This document shows, piece after piece, positions 18,438 to 26,338 of a DNA stretch of 34,346 nt. The notes below the pieces were generated by a model. It was not told the origin of the DNA, made no database searches, and was given only the letters and a program-made list of their open reading frames with translations. Every line of letters starts with the position of its first letter. Position 1 is the first letter of the stretch. The translations under genes were made by a program, and so were the position numbers. Origin of the DNA: Spartobacteria bacterium (GTDB taxonomy: Bacteria; Verrucomicrobiota; Verrucomicrobiia; Chthoniobacterales; UBA6821); contig CANIVT010000019.1 of assembly GCA_947471565.1 (NCBI GenBank), positions 1 to 34,346 on the forward strand, in the 5' to 3' direction.

Positions 18438-20186
18438 ATGCGAATCTTCCTGCGCGTCTTCGGTTATTCAGCCCGATACCCGTTCCTCGCGCTGGGCACC
18501 CTACTCTGCGCCGTCACGGGAACCTTGATGGTAGCGGTCTTCCCGGCCGTCACCCAGCGGGTGGTCGATGTGGTTCTCAGGCAGCATCACCCTGAGAAAC
18601 TGGTTCCGCTGGTGCTCGCGGGATTGGCCGCATTCTTTGCCCGGGATTTGCTCAATGCGTTGCGCATTCTTCTCAACAACCATTTCGAGCAGCGCGTGAT
18701 CTTCGACCTCCGGAGCGATCTTTACGCAAGGATCCAGAAACTCCCGCTGCCGTGGTTCGACAACCGCTCAACCGGAGACATCATGACCCGGTTGGTCGAG
18801 GACGTGACCAACGTGGAGCGGATGCTTATCGACGGAATCGAGCAGGGAAGCGTCGCCGTTCTCCAGATCGCGATCGTTCTGGTCCTCATGGCACACTACA
18901 GCCCGGGACTGACGCTGGCGGCACTGACACCCGTGCCCTTTCTCGCCCTTGGGGCGCTCGCCTACACGCTGACCGCCGGAAAACGCTATCGGGCAACGCG
19001 GGTCGCCACCTCGGATCTCAACTCCATCCTTCACGACAATCTCGACGGGATACGCCAGATCAAAACCTACGCCACCGAGGAGCGGGAGCATGCCCGCTTC
19101 AATGCCGCCAGCGAACGGCTTCGCCAAGCCACGCTGGTGGTGATGCGGTATTGGGCCCTTTACAGTCCCTCGATGAGTTTTTTGGGCAATCTCGGACTGA
19201 TGATGATCCTGCTGGCGGGCGGGCGCCAGGTGCTCGCGGGAACCATGGACCTTGGCGGCTTCGTCGCCTTCCTGGTCCTCGCCCCCTTCCTCTATGAGCC
19301 GGTCGGCCGTCTCCACTCGCTCAACCAGCTTCTCCAATCAGGCCGAGCCGCCAGCGAGCGGGTCTTCTCGATTCTGGACTCCCCCCTTGAGGAGGGATGG
19401 CGGGACAAAGGACCGACAGGAGCCCTCCCCGCCGCCTTGAGAGGAGAGGTGCGCTACGAGGGAGTTGGATTCGCCTACAAGACGGGCCAGCCAGTGCTTC
19501 ACGACATCACCCTCCATGCGACACCTGGTGAGATGATCGCACTGGTGGGCCCGACCGGTGCGGGCAAGACCACGCTCGTCAACCTGCTGAGCCGCTTCTA
19601 CGAACTGAGCGAGGGCGAGATCCTGCTGGACGGCATGCCCATCAGGTCGATCCCGCTCGCCGAACTGCGGCGCTCCGTGGCGATGGTCACCCAGGAAAGC
19701 TTCCTCTTCAATGGCACCACAGCGGAGAATCTCCTGATTGCCAAACCAGAAGCCACCGAGGAGGAACTCTGGCGGGTGCTCGCGGCCGCCAACGCGGAGG
19801 CCTTTGTCAGGAGGCTGCCGGAAGGACTCCACACCAAGCTCGGCGAGCGTGGTGTGAAACTCAGCGTCGGAGAAAAACAGCGCCTTTCCATCGCCAGGGC
19901 CCTACTGAAGAATCCACCGATCCTTGTCCTCGACGAGGCGACTGCGAGCGTGGATAACACGACCGAACGCCTGATCCAGGAAGCACTCCGTCACCTGCTG
20001 GCAGGCCGCACGAGTTTCGTGATCGCTCACCGTCTTTCGACCGTGCAGCACGCCGATCAGATCCTTGTCATGGAACGCGGCCGCATCGTCGAGCGGGGGC
20101 AGCACGACACACTGCTTTCTGCCGGTGGGCTCTATGCCTCTCTCTGCCGCGAAGCGGAGCATCGCAATGGCCTTTTGGGCGCTTGA
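18438..20186 (+). CDS. MsbA-like lipid/drug ABC exporter (fused membrane and ATPase domains)
   Basis: A 582-residue half-transporter that works as a homodimer. Residues 1-310 hold six membrane helices with the coupling-helix motif WFDNRSTGDIMTRLVEDV (106-123). The ATPase domain is complete: Walker A GPTGAGKT (371-378), Q-loop Gln419, signature LSVGE (475-479), Walker B with catalytic Glu500 (ILVLDEATASVD) and switch His531 (VIAHRLST). It resembles MsbA and other subfamily B exporters. Lipid A-core flipping is plausible because LPS genes lie elsewhere in the window, but multidrug export cannot be excluded. It is divergent from amtB2 with a 226-base gap and precedes the carbonic anhydrase gene by 77 bases. 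Confidence 0.88.
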   Translation: MRIFLRVFGYSARYPFLALGTLLCAVTGTLMVAVFPAVTQRVVDVVLRQHHPEKLVPLVLAGLAAFFARDLLNALRILLNNHFEQRVIFDLRSDLYARIQKLPLPWFDNRSTGDIMTRLVEDVTNVERMLIDGIEQGSVAVLQIAIVLVLMAHYSPGLTLAALTPVPFLALGALAYTLTAGKRYRATRVATSDLNSILHDNLDGIRQIKTYATEEREHARFNAASERLRQATLVVMRYWALYSPSMSFLGNLGLMMILLAGGRQVLAGTMDLGGFVAFLVLAPFLYEPVGRLHSLNQLLQSGRAASERVFSILDSPLEEGWRDKGPTGALPAALRGEVRYEGVGFAYKTGQPVLHDITLHATPGEMIALVGPTGAGKTTLVNLLSRFYELSEGEILLDGMPIRSIPLAELRRSVAMVTQESFLFNGTTAENLLIAKPEATEEELWRVLAAANAEAFVRRLPEGLHTKLGERGVKLSVGEKQRLSIARALLKNPPILVLDEATASVDNTTERLIQEALRHLLAGRTSFVIAHRLSTVQHADQILVMERGRIVERGQHDTLLSAGGLYASLCREAEHRNGLLGA

Positions 20187-20263
20187 ACCGGCCGCATTTT
20201 CTCTTGTCGCCCCATGGTTTTCTGTAACCTTTGCCTCCGCGCCGTCACCCCGGCCTCACCACC

Positions 20264-20911
20264 ATGACCAACGATCCAAACACCCTTACAAACCGCCTCC
20301 TCCTCGAGAACAAGGCTTGGTCCGAGGAAATCCTCAGTCATGACCCGGAATATTTCCATCACCTGGCCAAGGAACAGCGGCCGAAATTCCTCTGGATCGG
20401 CTGCTCCGACAGCCGTGTTCCGGCGGAAACGGTCGTGAATGCAAACCCCGGCGAGATTTTCGTCCACCGCAACATCGCCAACCAGGTCATCACCACCGAC
20501 TTCAACTGCCTGAGCGTTCTCCAGTATGCCATCTCGGTGCTTCACGTGGAGCACATCATCGTGTGCGGCCATTACGGGTGCGGCGGCGTGCAGGCGGCCC
20601 TGAGCCGTGAGAACTCCGGAATGATGATCGCCAACAAATGGCTGCTTCACATCAAGGATATCTACCGCCTTCACCAAACGGAGCTCGAGAGCCTCCCGAC
20701 CGAGCAGATGTTCCGTAGGATGATCCAATTCAACATCATCGAGCAGGTGAACAACCTGGCACACACCTCCATGATCCAGACCTCCTGGAAACAGCGAAAG
20801 GCACCGACCCTCCACGGCTGGGTTTATGGTCTGGAAAACGGGTTGATCGAGGAGCTCATCACTCTCGATTACAACGCCCCAATCGAGACGATCTACCGCT
20901 TCATTGACTGA
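20264..20911 (+). CDS. can: beta-class carbonic anhydrase
   Basis: A 215-residue enzyme that interconverts CO2 and bicarbonate. Zinc ligands are Cys47, Asp49, His103 and Cys106 (GCSDSRVP; CGHYGCGG), each five residues later than in E. coli Can. Trp44 and Arg69 correspond to residues that form the non-catalytic bicarbonate site of type II enzymes, so pH-dependent allosteric control is possible. The ATG at 20264 is used because it gives the family N-terminus; the frame could open 11 codons upstream. It is followed after 43 bases by a SulP permease, and the two probably form a unit in which bicarbonate brought in by SulP is equilibrated with CO2. Confidence 0.93.
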   Translation: MTNDPNTLTNRLLLENKAWSEEILSHDPEYFHHLAKEQRPKFLWIGCSDSRVPAETVVNANPGEIFVHRNIANQVITTDFNCLSVLQYAISVLHVEHIIVCGHYGCGGVQAALSRENSGMMIANKWLLHIKDIYRLHQTELESLPTEQMFRRMIQFNIIEQVNNLAHTSMIQTSWKQRKAPTLHGWVYGLENGLIEELITLDYNAPIETIYRFID

Positions 20912-20954
20912 CAGTGGGTCCCCCTTCTCTCCGGGGGTCAAGACGCCAAGGACC

Positions 20955-22511
20955 ATGAAATCCGTTTCCAACAACTATCTCGAGAACCTCAGGTACGACA
21001 TCCCCGCCAGTATCGGGGTTTTCCTTGTGGCACTGCCTCTCTGCCTGGGAATTGCCCTGGCATCCGGTGCTCCGCTTTTCTCGGGAATGATCGCCGGCAT
21101 GATCGGCGGTCTTGTGGTTGCCTGGGCCAGCGGCTCCCAGCTGAGCGTTTCCGGCCCGGCGGCCGGCCTCACCGTCATCGTCTTCGGTGCCATCGAGGCA
21201 CTCGGCGGGTTTGGGGCCTTCCTCATGAGCGTGGTGCTGGCCGGCGTCATCCAGTTGGCACTCGGTTATGCCAAGGCCGGAACGATCGGGGCCTTCTTTC
21301 CCTCCTCGGTGATCAAGGGGATGCTTTCAGCCATCGGGCTCATCCTGATCCTCAAGCAGATTCCGCACGCCACGGGATTCGACGCCCAGCTCGAGGGCGA
21401 TGAGTCGTACATGGGTGACACGGCCTCGGCCACCCTCCATCAGATTCTCGAATCCCTGCGCGGAATTTCCCTCGGGGCCAGCATCGTCAGCATCGTGGCG
21501 CTGGTCATCCTCTTTGCTTGGGAGTCGCAACCTATCCGGCGCAACCCCTTCCTGCGCATGGTGCCCGCTCCTCTGCTGGCAGTCATCTGGGGGGTGCTTT
21601 TCAACCTGCTTGCCGGGGACTTTTTCCCGGCACTCGCCATCAATCCGAAGCATCTCGTCACGCTCCCGCCGCTGGGATCTCCCATGGAATTTTTCCAACA
21701 GTTCCGGCTCCCCGATTTCTCTTCGCTGGGGAACCCCGCGATCTATAAGACGGCGGTCGTGCTGGCTGTGGTTGCCAGCTTGGAAACACTTCTCAGCATC
21801 GAGGCCGTGGACAAACTCGACCCGCACAAGCGCGTCGCTCCCACCAACAGGGAACTCAAGGCTCAGGGATTGGGCAACATCCTCAGCGGGCTGATCGGGG
21901 GACTTCCGCTGACCGCGGTCATTGTTCGCAGTTCCGCCAATATCAACTTCGGTGGCCGCACCCGTATTTCCTGTTTCCTGCACGGAGTGCTGCTGCTTCT
22001 GGCGGTGCTCTTCCTGGGCAGTCTGCTCAACCAGATTCCCCTCGCCTGCCTCGCGGCCATCCTCCTCCAGACCGGGTACAAGCTGGCCAAGCCTTCGCTG
22101 TTCCGCGATCAGTTCGCGCGGGGGTGGAATCAGTTCCTTCCCTTCGCGATCACCATCGTGGCGATCCTTGTGGAGGATCTCTTGGTCGGCATTGCCATCG
22201 GCATGGCCATCGGCCTTCTCTTCGTGCTGAGAGCCAATTTCCACCGCTCCATTTCGCTGACACAGCACGGCTCCAGCTACCTGCTCCGGCTCAACAAGGA
22301 TGTCTCCTTCCTCAACAAGGCCTACCTTCGCAAGCTCCTCTCCTCAATCAAGCGGGATTCCCACGTCACCCTCGACGGAAAGAGAGCTCAGTTCGTCGAT
22401 CAGGACATCATCGAGACCCTCGGGGACTTCATCATGGAATCCCACGGCAGGGGCATCAAGGTGGAGGTGGAAGGGATCTCCATTCCTGATGGGAGTTCCT
22501 CGGGTCACTAA
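20955..22511 (+). CDS. SulP-family anion permease, probable bicarbonate transporter
   Basis: A 518-residue membrane protein of the SulP/SLC26 family with about 10-12 helices and a short C-terminal STAS-like domain (about 430-510, SHVTLDGKRAQFVDQDIIETL). Recognisable family segments are NNYLENLRYDIPASIGVFLV at the start, SGPAAGLTVIVFGAIEALGG and GNILSGLIGGLPLTAVIVRSS. The family moves sulfate or bicarbonate; the adjacent carbonic anhydrase 43 bases upstream favours bicarbonate, as in CA-SulP pairs of other bacteria. The ATG at 20955 is preferred over a TTG at 20904 that overlaps the carbonic anhydrase gene. The short leader has a weak AAGGA before the ATG. It is a second possible inorganic-carbon system beside DabAB. 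Confidence 0.88.
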   Translation: MKSVSNNYLENLRYDIPASIGVFLVALPLCLGIALASGAPLFSGMIAGMIGGLVVAWASGSQLSVSGPAAGLTVIVFGAIEALGGFGAFLMSVVLAGVIQLALGYAKAGTIGAFFPSSVIKGMLSAIGLILILKQIPHATGFDAQLEGDESYMGDTASATLHQILESLRGISLGASIVSIVALVILFAWESQPIRRNPFLRMVPAPLLAVIWGVLFNLLAGDFFPALAINPKHLVTLPPLGSPMEFFQQFRLPDFSSLGNPAIYKTAVVLAVVASLETLLSIEAVDKLDPHKRVAPTNRELKAQGLGNILSGLIGGLPLTAVIVRSSANINFGGRTRISCFLHGVLLLLAVLFLGSLLNQIPLACLAAILLQTGYKLAKPSLFRDQFARGWNQFLPFAITIVAILVEDLLVGIAIGMAIGLLFVLRANFHRSISLTQHGSSYLLRLNKDVSFLNKAYLRKLLSSIKRDSHVTLDGKRAQFVDQDIIETLGDFIMESHGRGIKVEVEGISIPDGSSSGH

Positions 22512-22632
22512 GCGGCCAGAAAAGGCCTATCTGCGGCTTTTGCTTGGCAAATGAGGCGGCTTCGGCGAGTTGTCCTCACTCCTTTTTCACCACAACCTTC
22601 GCTGTATTTTTAACCCATTGAACCCGCACCCC

Positions 22633-23559
22633 ATGGAAAACGTCGTCATCATCGGATCCGGATGTGCCGGATGGACAGCCGCCATCTACACGGCACGCGC
22701 CAACCTCAATCCCCTCCTCATTACCGGCCAACAACCCGGAGGACTGCTGACAACCACCTCGATCGTCGAAAACTTCCCCGGCTTCCGCAATGGAGTCGAG
22801 GGAACTGCTCTGATGATGGAAATGCAGGAGCAGGCAACCCGCTTCGGAACCCGCGTCGAGTATCTCAGTCGCGTCGATTCGGTTGATTTTTCCGGCACCC
22901 CGCTGAAGCTGACTGTCGACGGCAAGGTGATCGAATCCCGCAGCATCATCGTGGCCGTCGGAGCAGGACACCGCCACCTTGGGGTACACGGCGAGCATGA
23001 GCTTGAGAACAAGGGCGTCACCTATTGCGCCACCTGTGACGGGGCGCTTCCCATCTTCCGCAATAAGACTCTTGTTGTGGTCGGAGGGGGTGATTCCGCA
23101 TGCGAGGAGGCCATGTACCTCACCCGCTTCGCCTCGCAGGTTTATCTGATCCACCGCAGGGATTCTCTCCGTGCGTCGCGCATCATGGCCGAGCGCACCC
23201 TAGCCAATGAGAAGATCACCCCCGTCTGGAACTCGGTCGTGGAAGAGGTCCTCGATGTCTCTCAGGACAAGGTCACAGGAGTGCGCCTGAAGAACACCGA
23301 GACCGGCGAGGCAAGCACGCTCGACTGTGCCGGCGTCTTTGTCGCCATCGGGCACACACCCAACACGCAGATTTTCCAAAACCAACTCACCATGACCGAG
23401 GCCGGATACATCGTCCTCGGCGAAGGCAGCAGAACCAATGTGCGTGGCGTCTTCGCCGCGGGTGACTGCGCCGACTCGGTCTACCGCCAGGCGATCACCG
23501 CCGCCGGCATGGGCTGCGCTGCCGCCATCGACGCGGAGCGTTATCTGGCGGGTCTCTAA
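22633..23559 (+). CDS. trxB: thioredoxin reductase
   Basis: A 308-residue FAD/NADPH flavoenzyme that reduces thioredoxin. It has the FAD motif GSGCAGWTAAIYTAR at 8-22 (usual Pro replaced by Cys11), the redox motif CATC (Cys132, Cys135), the NADPH motif GGGDSACEEA (151-160) with HRRDSLRAS for the NADPH phosphate, and the C-terminal FAD motif GVFAAGDC. The ATG at 22633 starts MENVVIIGSG, the family N-terminus; a longer frame from 22570 is not supported. It lies 69 bases before arsR, and the downstream arsenate reductase is of the thioredoxin-dependent type, so the pairing is functionally sensible even though arsR has its own promoter. Confidence 0.93.
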   Translation: MENVVIIGSGCAGWTAAIYTARANLNPLLITGQQPGGLLTTTSIVENFPGFRNGVEGTALMMEMQEQATRFGTRVEYLSRVDSVDFSGTPLKLTVDGKVIESRSIIVAVGAGHRHLGVHGEHELENKGVTYCATCDGALPIFRNKTLVVVGGGDSACEEAMYLTRFASQVYLIHRRDSLRASRIMAERTLANEKITPVWNSVVEEVLDVSQDKVTGVRLKNTETGEASTLDCAGVFVAIGHTPNTQIFQNQLTMTEAGYIVLGEGSRTNVRGVFAAGDCADSVYRQAITAAGMGCAAAIDAERYLAGL

Positions 23560-23593
23560 GAGACACTTCCTCAGGAAAACTCTTCCCCCAGAG

Positions 23594-23626
23594 TTGACTT
23601 GGTTCACTATTTGGCATATTTGCCAA
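23594..23626 (+). promoter_or_regulatory. ars operon promoter with overlapping ArsR operator
   Basis: TTGACT (23594-23599) and TATTTG (23617-23622) are separated by 17 bases. The perfect dyad TTGGCA-tatt-TGCCAA (23611-23626) covers the -10. A repressor bound there would block RNA polymerase, as expected for ArsR/SmtB autoregulation. Transcription would start at 23629, the A of the arsR ATG, giving a leaderless message. Confidence 0.65.
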
Positions 23627-23628
23627 CT

Positions 23629-23955
23629 ATGCGCATACGCCTTCCTCACCGCAAAGCGACGGCGTCCCAGCGCTCTTCCGTGGTGAAAGCCATGGCCCAC
23701 CCGACGCGGCTTCTCTTCATGGAGTTGCTCTTAGATGGCGAGAAATGCGTCTGTGAACTGACCGAAGCGGCGGGATGCGACATCACCACGGTCTCCAAGC
23801 ACCTAGCCGTGATGAAAAAGGCAGGCCTTCTTGTCTCCGAGAAGCGCGGTCTCCAGGTTTTTTACCAAATCGCCTGCCCCTGCTTTGTGGAATTCTTCCG
23901 TTGCATCGACCTGATCGCCTCCTCCCAAAACTCGCGCCTCCGTTGCGCCTGCTGA
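23629..23955 (+). CDS. arsR: ArsR/SmtB-family arsenic-responsive repressor
   Basis: A 108-residue winged-helix repressor. The core is AMAHPTRLLFMELLLDGEKC (21-40), then VCELTEAAGC and the recognition helix ITTVSKHLAVMKKAGL. Cys40 and Cys42 form the CVC pair at the position of the As(III) site in E. coli-type ArsR. More thiols are Cys50, Cys83, Cys85, Cys92, Cys106 and Cys108. The ATG at 23629 is chosen; a GTG frame from 23599 would run back into the -35 element. As(III) binding should release the operator at 23611-23626 and express the downstream DUF6428, arsC and acr3 genes. Confidence 0.88.
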   Translation: MRIRLPHRKATASQRSSVVKAMAHPTRLLFMELLLDGEKCVCELTEAAGCDITTVSKHLAVMKKAGLLVSEKRGLQVFYQIACPCFVEFFRCIDLIASSQNSRLRCAC

Positions 23956-23965
23956 TTCTTGATTT

Positions 23966-24424
23966 ATGAACACCTCAACCATCCTGCACATCCTCCGCGT
24001 TCACCCGGACCATCAACTCCGATTCCTGCTTCCCGATGGAGGACTCATCCCGGCTCATGCCCATGTCACAGAAGTTGGCCGGGTGGACAAAACCTTTCTC
24101 GACTGCGGGGGCACGGCCCGCAGGACCTCTTCGCTCTGTCTCCAGACATGGGTGGCAGACGACGTTGACCACCGACTCCATGCCGCCAAGTTGGCAGACA
24201 TCATCGATCGGGCGACACCCATCCTCGGCAACGATGATCTGGAGGCTGAGATCGAGTATGAGGACGGTTTCATATCCCAGTTCCCGATCGAATCAGCTGC
24301 CGCTCAGGGAGAGTCGCTCACCTTCACCCTCGGCAGGAAGCACACCGACTGCCTGGCCAAGGAGATCTGTCTCCCCAAACCACAGGAAAGTTCCTCCTGC
24401 TGCTCAGGAACCGGATGCTGCTGA
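23966..24424 (+). CDS. DUF6428-family protein with Cys-rich C-terminus (ars operon)
   Basis: A 152-residue acidic cytoplasmic protein that I place in DUF6428, a family seen beside arsenate reductases, by its N-terminal pattern (LPDGGLIPAHAHVTEVGRVD) and by context. Function is not established. The central CGGTARRTSSLCLQTWVADD region carries two Cys and the C-terminus ends SSCCSGTGCC, four closely spaced Cys that could bind As(III) or another soft metal ion. It begins ten bases after arsR and ends 42 bases before arsC, so it is inside the operon. A role as an arsenic-binding or chaperone protein is inference from the thiols and neighbours. Confidence 0.75.
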   Translation: MNTSTILHILRVHPDHQLRFLLPDGGLIPAHAHVTEVGRVDKTFLDCGGTARRTSSLCLQTWVADDVDHRLHAAKLADIIDRATPILGNDDLEAEIEYEDGFISQFPIESAAAQGESLTFTLGRKHTDCLAKEICLPKPQESSSCCSGTGCC

Positions 24425-24466
24425 GACCCTCCACCGCTGCTCCCTTTTAATTTTCTGAACTCCCAC

Positions 24467-24901
24467 ATGAAACCTCTCATCCTCATCCTCTGCACCGGCA
24501 ATTCCTGCCGCAGCCACCTCGCCGAAGGCATCCTTCGAGCCGCAGCCGGTGACCTCATCGATGTCGCCAGCGCAGGATCCAAGCCCGCCGGATATGTCCA
24601 TCCCAAGTCGATCGAAGTCCTGAAGGAAATCGGTATCGACATCTCGGCTCACCACTCCAAACACATGGATGAGTTCCTGAACCGTCCCGTTGATACCGTG
24701 ATCACCGTCTGCGGCAATGCCGATCAGGCCTGCCCCATGTTCCCGGGTCAGTTACACCGTTTTCACTGGGGCTTTGATGATCCGGCGCATGCGACGGGAA
24801 CCGAGGAGGAAGTCCTCAACGAGTTCCGCCGCGTTCGTGATCAGATCAAGCTCGTGTTCGAGGCCTACGCCGCTGGACTCAAGCGCGGAAAGTCCCTCTA
24901 A
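24467..24901 (+). CDS. arsC: thioredoxin-coupled arsenate reductase (LMW-PTP fold)
   Basis: A 144-residue enzyme that reduces arsenate to arsenite. The phosphatase-like loop CTGNSCRS contains nucleophile Cys9 and Arg15. The relay cysteines Cys82 and Cys89 lie in [10 protein letters not shown] and match the pair in the Staphylococcus pI258 enzyme, with the same spacing. WGFDDPA with the general-acid Asp is conserved. This is the thioredoxin-dependent type, unlike the glutaredoxin-dependent E. coli plasmid ArsC, and fits the nearby trxB. It precedes acr3 by 20 bases, which exports the arsenite formed. Confidence 0.95.
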   Translation: MKPLILILCTGNSCRSHLAEGILRAAAGDLIDVASAGSKPAGYVHPKSIEVLKEIGIDISAHHSKHMDEFLNRPVDTVITVCGNADQACPMFPGQLHRFHWGFDDPAHATGTEEEVLNEFRRVRDQIKLVFEAYAAGLKRGKSL

Positions 24902-24921
24902 CAAGAAAACCCTTTCATTCC

Positions 24922-25998
24922 ATGGATCAAACTCCTGCAACTCCAGTGAAGAGGCTCGCCTTCTTCGAGCGTAACCTGACCCTCTGGGTTCTTCTCTGCA
25001 TGGTTGCAGGGGTGATTTTGGGAACAGCAGCTCCTAAAGCCATCGCGTCCCTGAGCAGCATGGAGTTCGGACACGACTCCCATGTGAATGTCCCGATCGC
25101 CATCCTGATCTGGCTGATGATCTACCCGATGATGCTGAAGATCGATTTCGGATCCATCGGAGGAGTTGCCCGGAAGCCGAAAGGACTGATGGTGACCCTC
25201 TTCGTGAACTGGATCGTGAAGCCCTTCAGCATGGCCTTCCTGGCATGGGTGTTCATGCAGCACGTCTTCGCCAAGTGGATTGATGTGGAGACTGCCAAGA
25301 GCTACACCGCCGGTCTGATCATTCTTGCTGCCGCCCCCTGCACCGCGATGGTCTTTGTCTGGTCCTACCTGACAGATGGCGATCCCGCCTACACGCTCGT
25401 CCAGGTTGCGGTGAATGATCTCATCATGCTCGTGGCCTTTGCCCCGATCGTGATGTTTCTCTGCGGGGTTTCCGGCGTCGTGGTGCCTTCAGCCGTGCTG
25501 ACTACCTCGGTGCTGGTCTTTATCGTCATCCCCCTAGCTGCCGGATGGCTCACACGGACAGCGCTCCTGAAAACACATGGCGCCGAGTGGTTTGAGAAAT
25601 CTTTCCTCCCGAAATTCCAGCCGGTGACCATGGCGGCACTGCTGCTGACCCTGGTGCTTATCTTTGCCTTTCAGGCCGAAAACCTCACCCATCGGTGGCT
25701 GGCTGTGCTGCTGCTGGCCGTGCCAATCATCATCCAGGTCTATTTTAACTCCAGCCTGACCTACCTGATGATGAAATGGCTGAAGGTTCCTCACAACATA
25801 GCGGCACCGGGCGCCCTGATTGGGGCCAGCAATTTCTTTGAGCTCGCCGTGGCGGTGGCCATCACTCTCTTCGGCCCCTCCTCCGGGGCTGCCCTGGCTA
25901 CTGTTGTTGGTGTCCTTGTGGAAGTGCCCGTGATGCTTTCGGTCTGCAGTGCCTGCAATGCCACACGCGGATGGTTTCCGAAGGAACGATCCACCTGA
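24922..25998 (+). CDS. acr3: Acr3-type arsenite efflux transporter
   Basis: A 358-residue membrane protein of the BART superfamily with about ten helices. It extrudes arsenite, driven by the proton gradient. Acr3 markers are the N-terminal FFERNLTLWVLLCMVAGVIL, the conserved Cys in AAAPCTAMVFVWSYLTDGDP, NDLIMLVAFAPI, and the Glu in GASNFFELAVAVAI. The length is typical. It is the last gene of arsR-DUF6428-arsC-acr3. No arsA ATPase or arsM methyltransferase gene is present in the window. Confidence 0.95.
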   Translation: MDQTPATPVKRLAFFERNLTLWVLLCMVAGVILGTAAPKAIASLSSMEFGHDSHVNVPIAILIWLMIYPMMLKIDFGSIGGVARKPKGLMVTLFVNWIVKPFSMAFLAWVFMQHVFAKWIDVETAKSYTAGLIILAAAPCTAMVFVWSYLTDGDPAYTLVQVAVNDLIMLVAFAPIVMFLCGVSGVVVPSAVLTTSVLVFIVIPLAAGWLTRTALLKTHGAEWFEKSFLPKFQPVTMAALLLTLVLIFAFQAENLTHRWLAVLLLAVPIIIQVYFNSSLTYLMMKWLKVPHNIAAPGALIGASNFFELAVAVAITLFGPSSGAALATVVGVLVEVPVMLSVCSACNATRGWFPKERST

Positions 25999-26003
25999 GC
26001 ACA

Positions 26004-26026
26004 AACAAAGCGGCTTCAAGCCGCCG
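26004..26026 (-). terminator. terminator after ptsH, between convergent acr3 and ptsH
   Basis: A 5-7-bp GC stem GGCGGC/GCCGC (26010-26014 with 26020-26024, loop TTCAA) is followed on the minus strand by TTTGTTTGT. It lies 14 bases after the ptsH stop codon. On the plus strand it has no T tract but may still weakly end the ars transcript. Confidence 0.6.
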
Positions 26027-26037
26027 GGGTGCCGATT

Positions 26038-26328
26038 CTATTCTTCGCCGAAGCGCGTCCTGATCAGCGCATCGAGTTCGGCGATCACCGAGCCGGCATC
26101 CTGCCCCTCGGCGGTGACCTTGAGTACAGAGCCCTTGCCGGCGGCCAGCATCATGAGCCCCATGATGCTCTTGCCATTGACCCGTTCCTCATCCTTCTCG
26201 ACCCAGACCTCGGCCTGGAAACGGCTGGCCGTTTTGACGAAAAGCGCGGCGGGGCGCGCGTGCAGTCCGTTACGGTTCTCGATCACGAGATCCTTGGAGG
26301 CTTGCAGACCTTGGTTCGGGGTGGTCAT
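26038..26328 (-). CDS. ptsH: HPr phosphocarrier protein
   Basis: A 96-residue HPr-family protein with an eight-residue N-terminal extension. His23 (NGLHARPAA) is the PEP-dependent site and Ser54 (NGKSIMGLMML) is the regulatory site phosphorylated by HPr kinase. It lies ten bases after hprK. No enzyme I or sugar-specific EII gene is in the window, so it may be regulatory, signalling carbon status, instead of transporting sugars. It is the last gene of the kdsA-lptCAB-hprK-ptsH run. Confidence 0.93.
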   Translation of the reverse strand: MTTPNQGLQASKDLVIENRNGLHARPAALFVKTASRFQAEVWVEKDEERVNGKSIMGLMMLAAGKGSVLKVTAEGQDAGSVIAELDALIRTRFGEE

Positions 26329-26338
26329 CGGAATAGTT

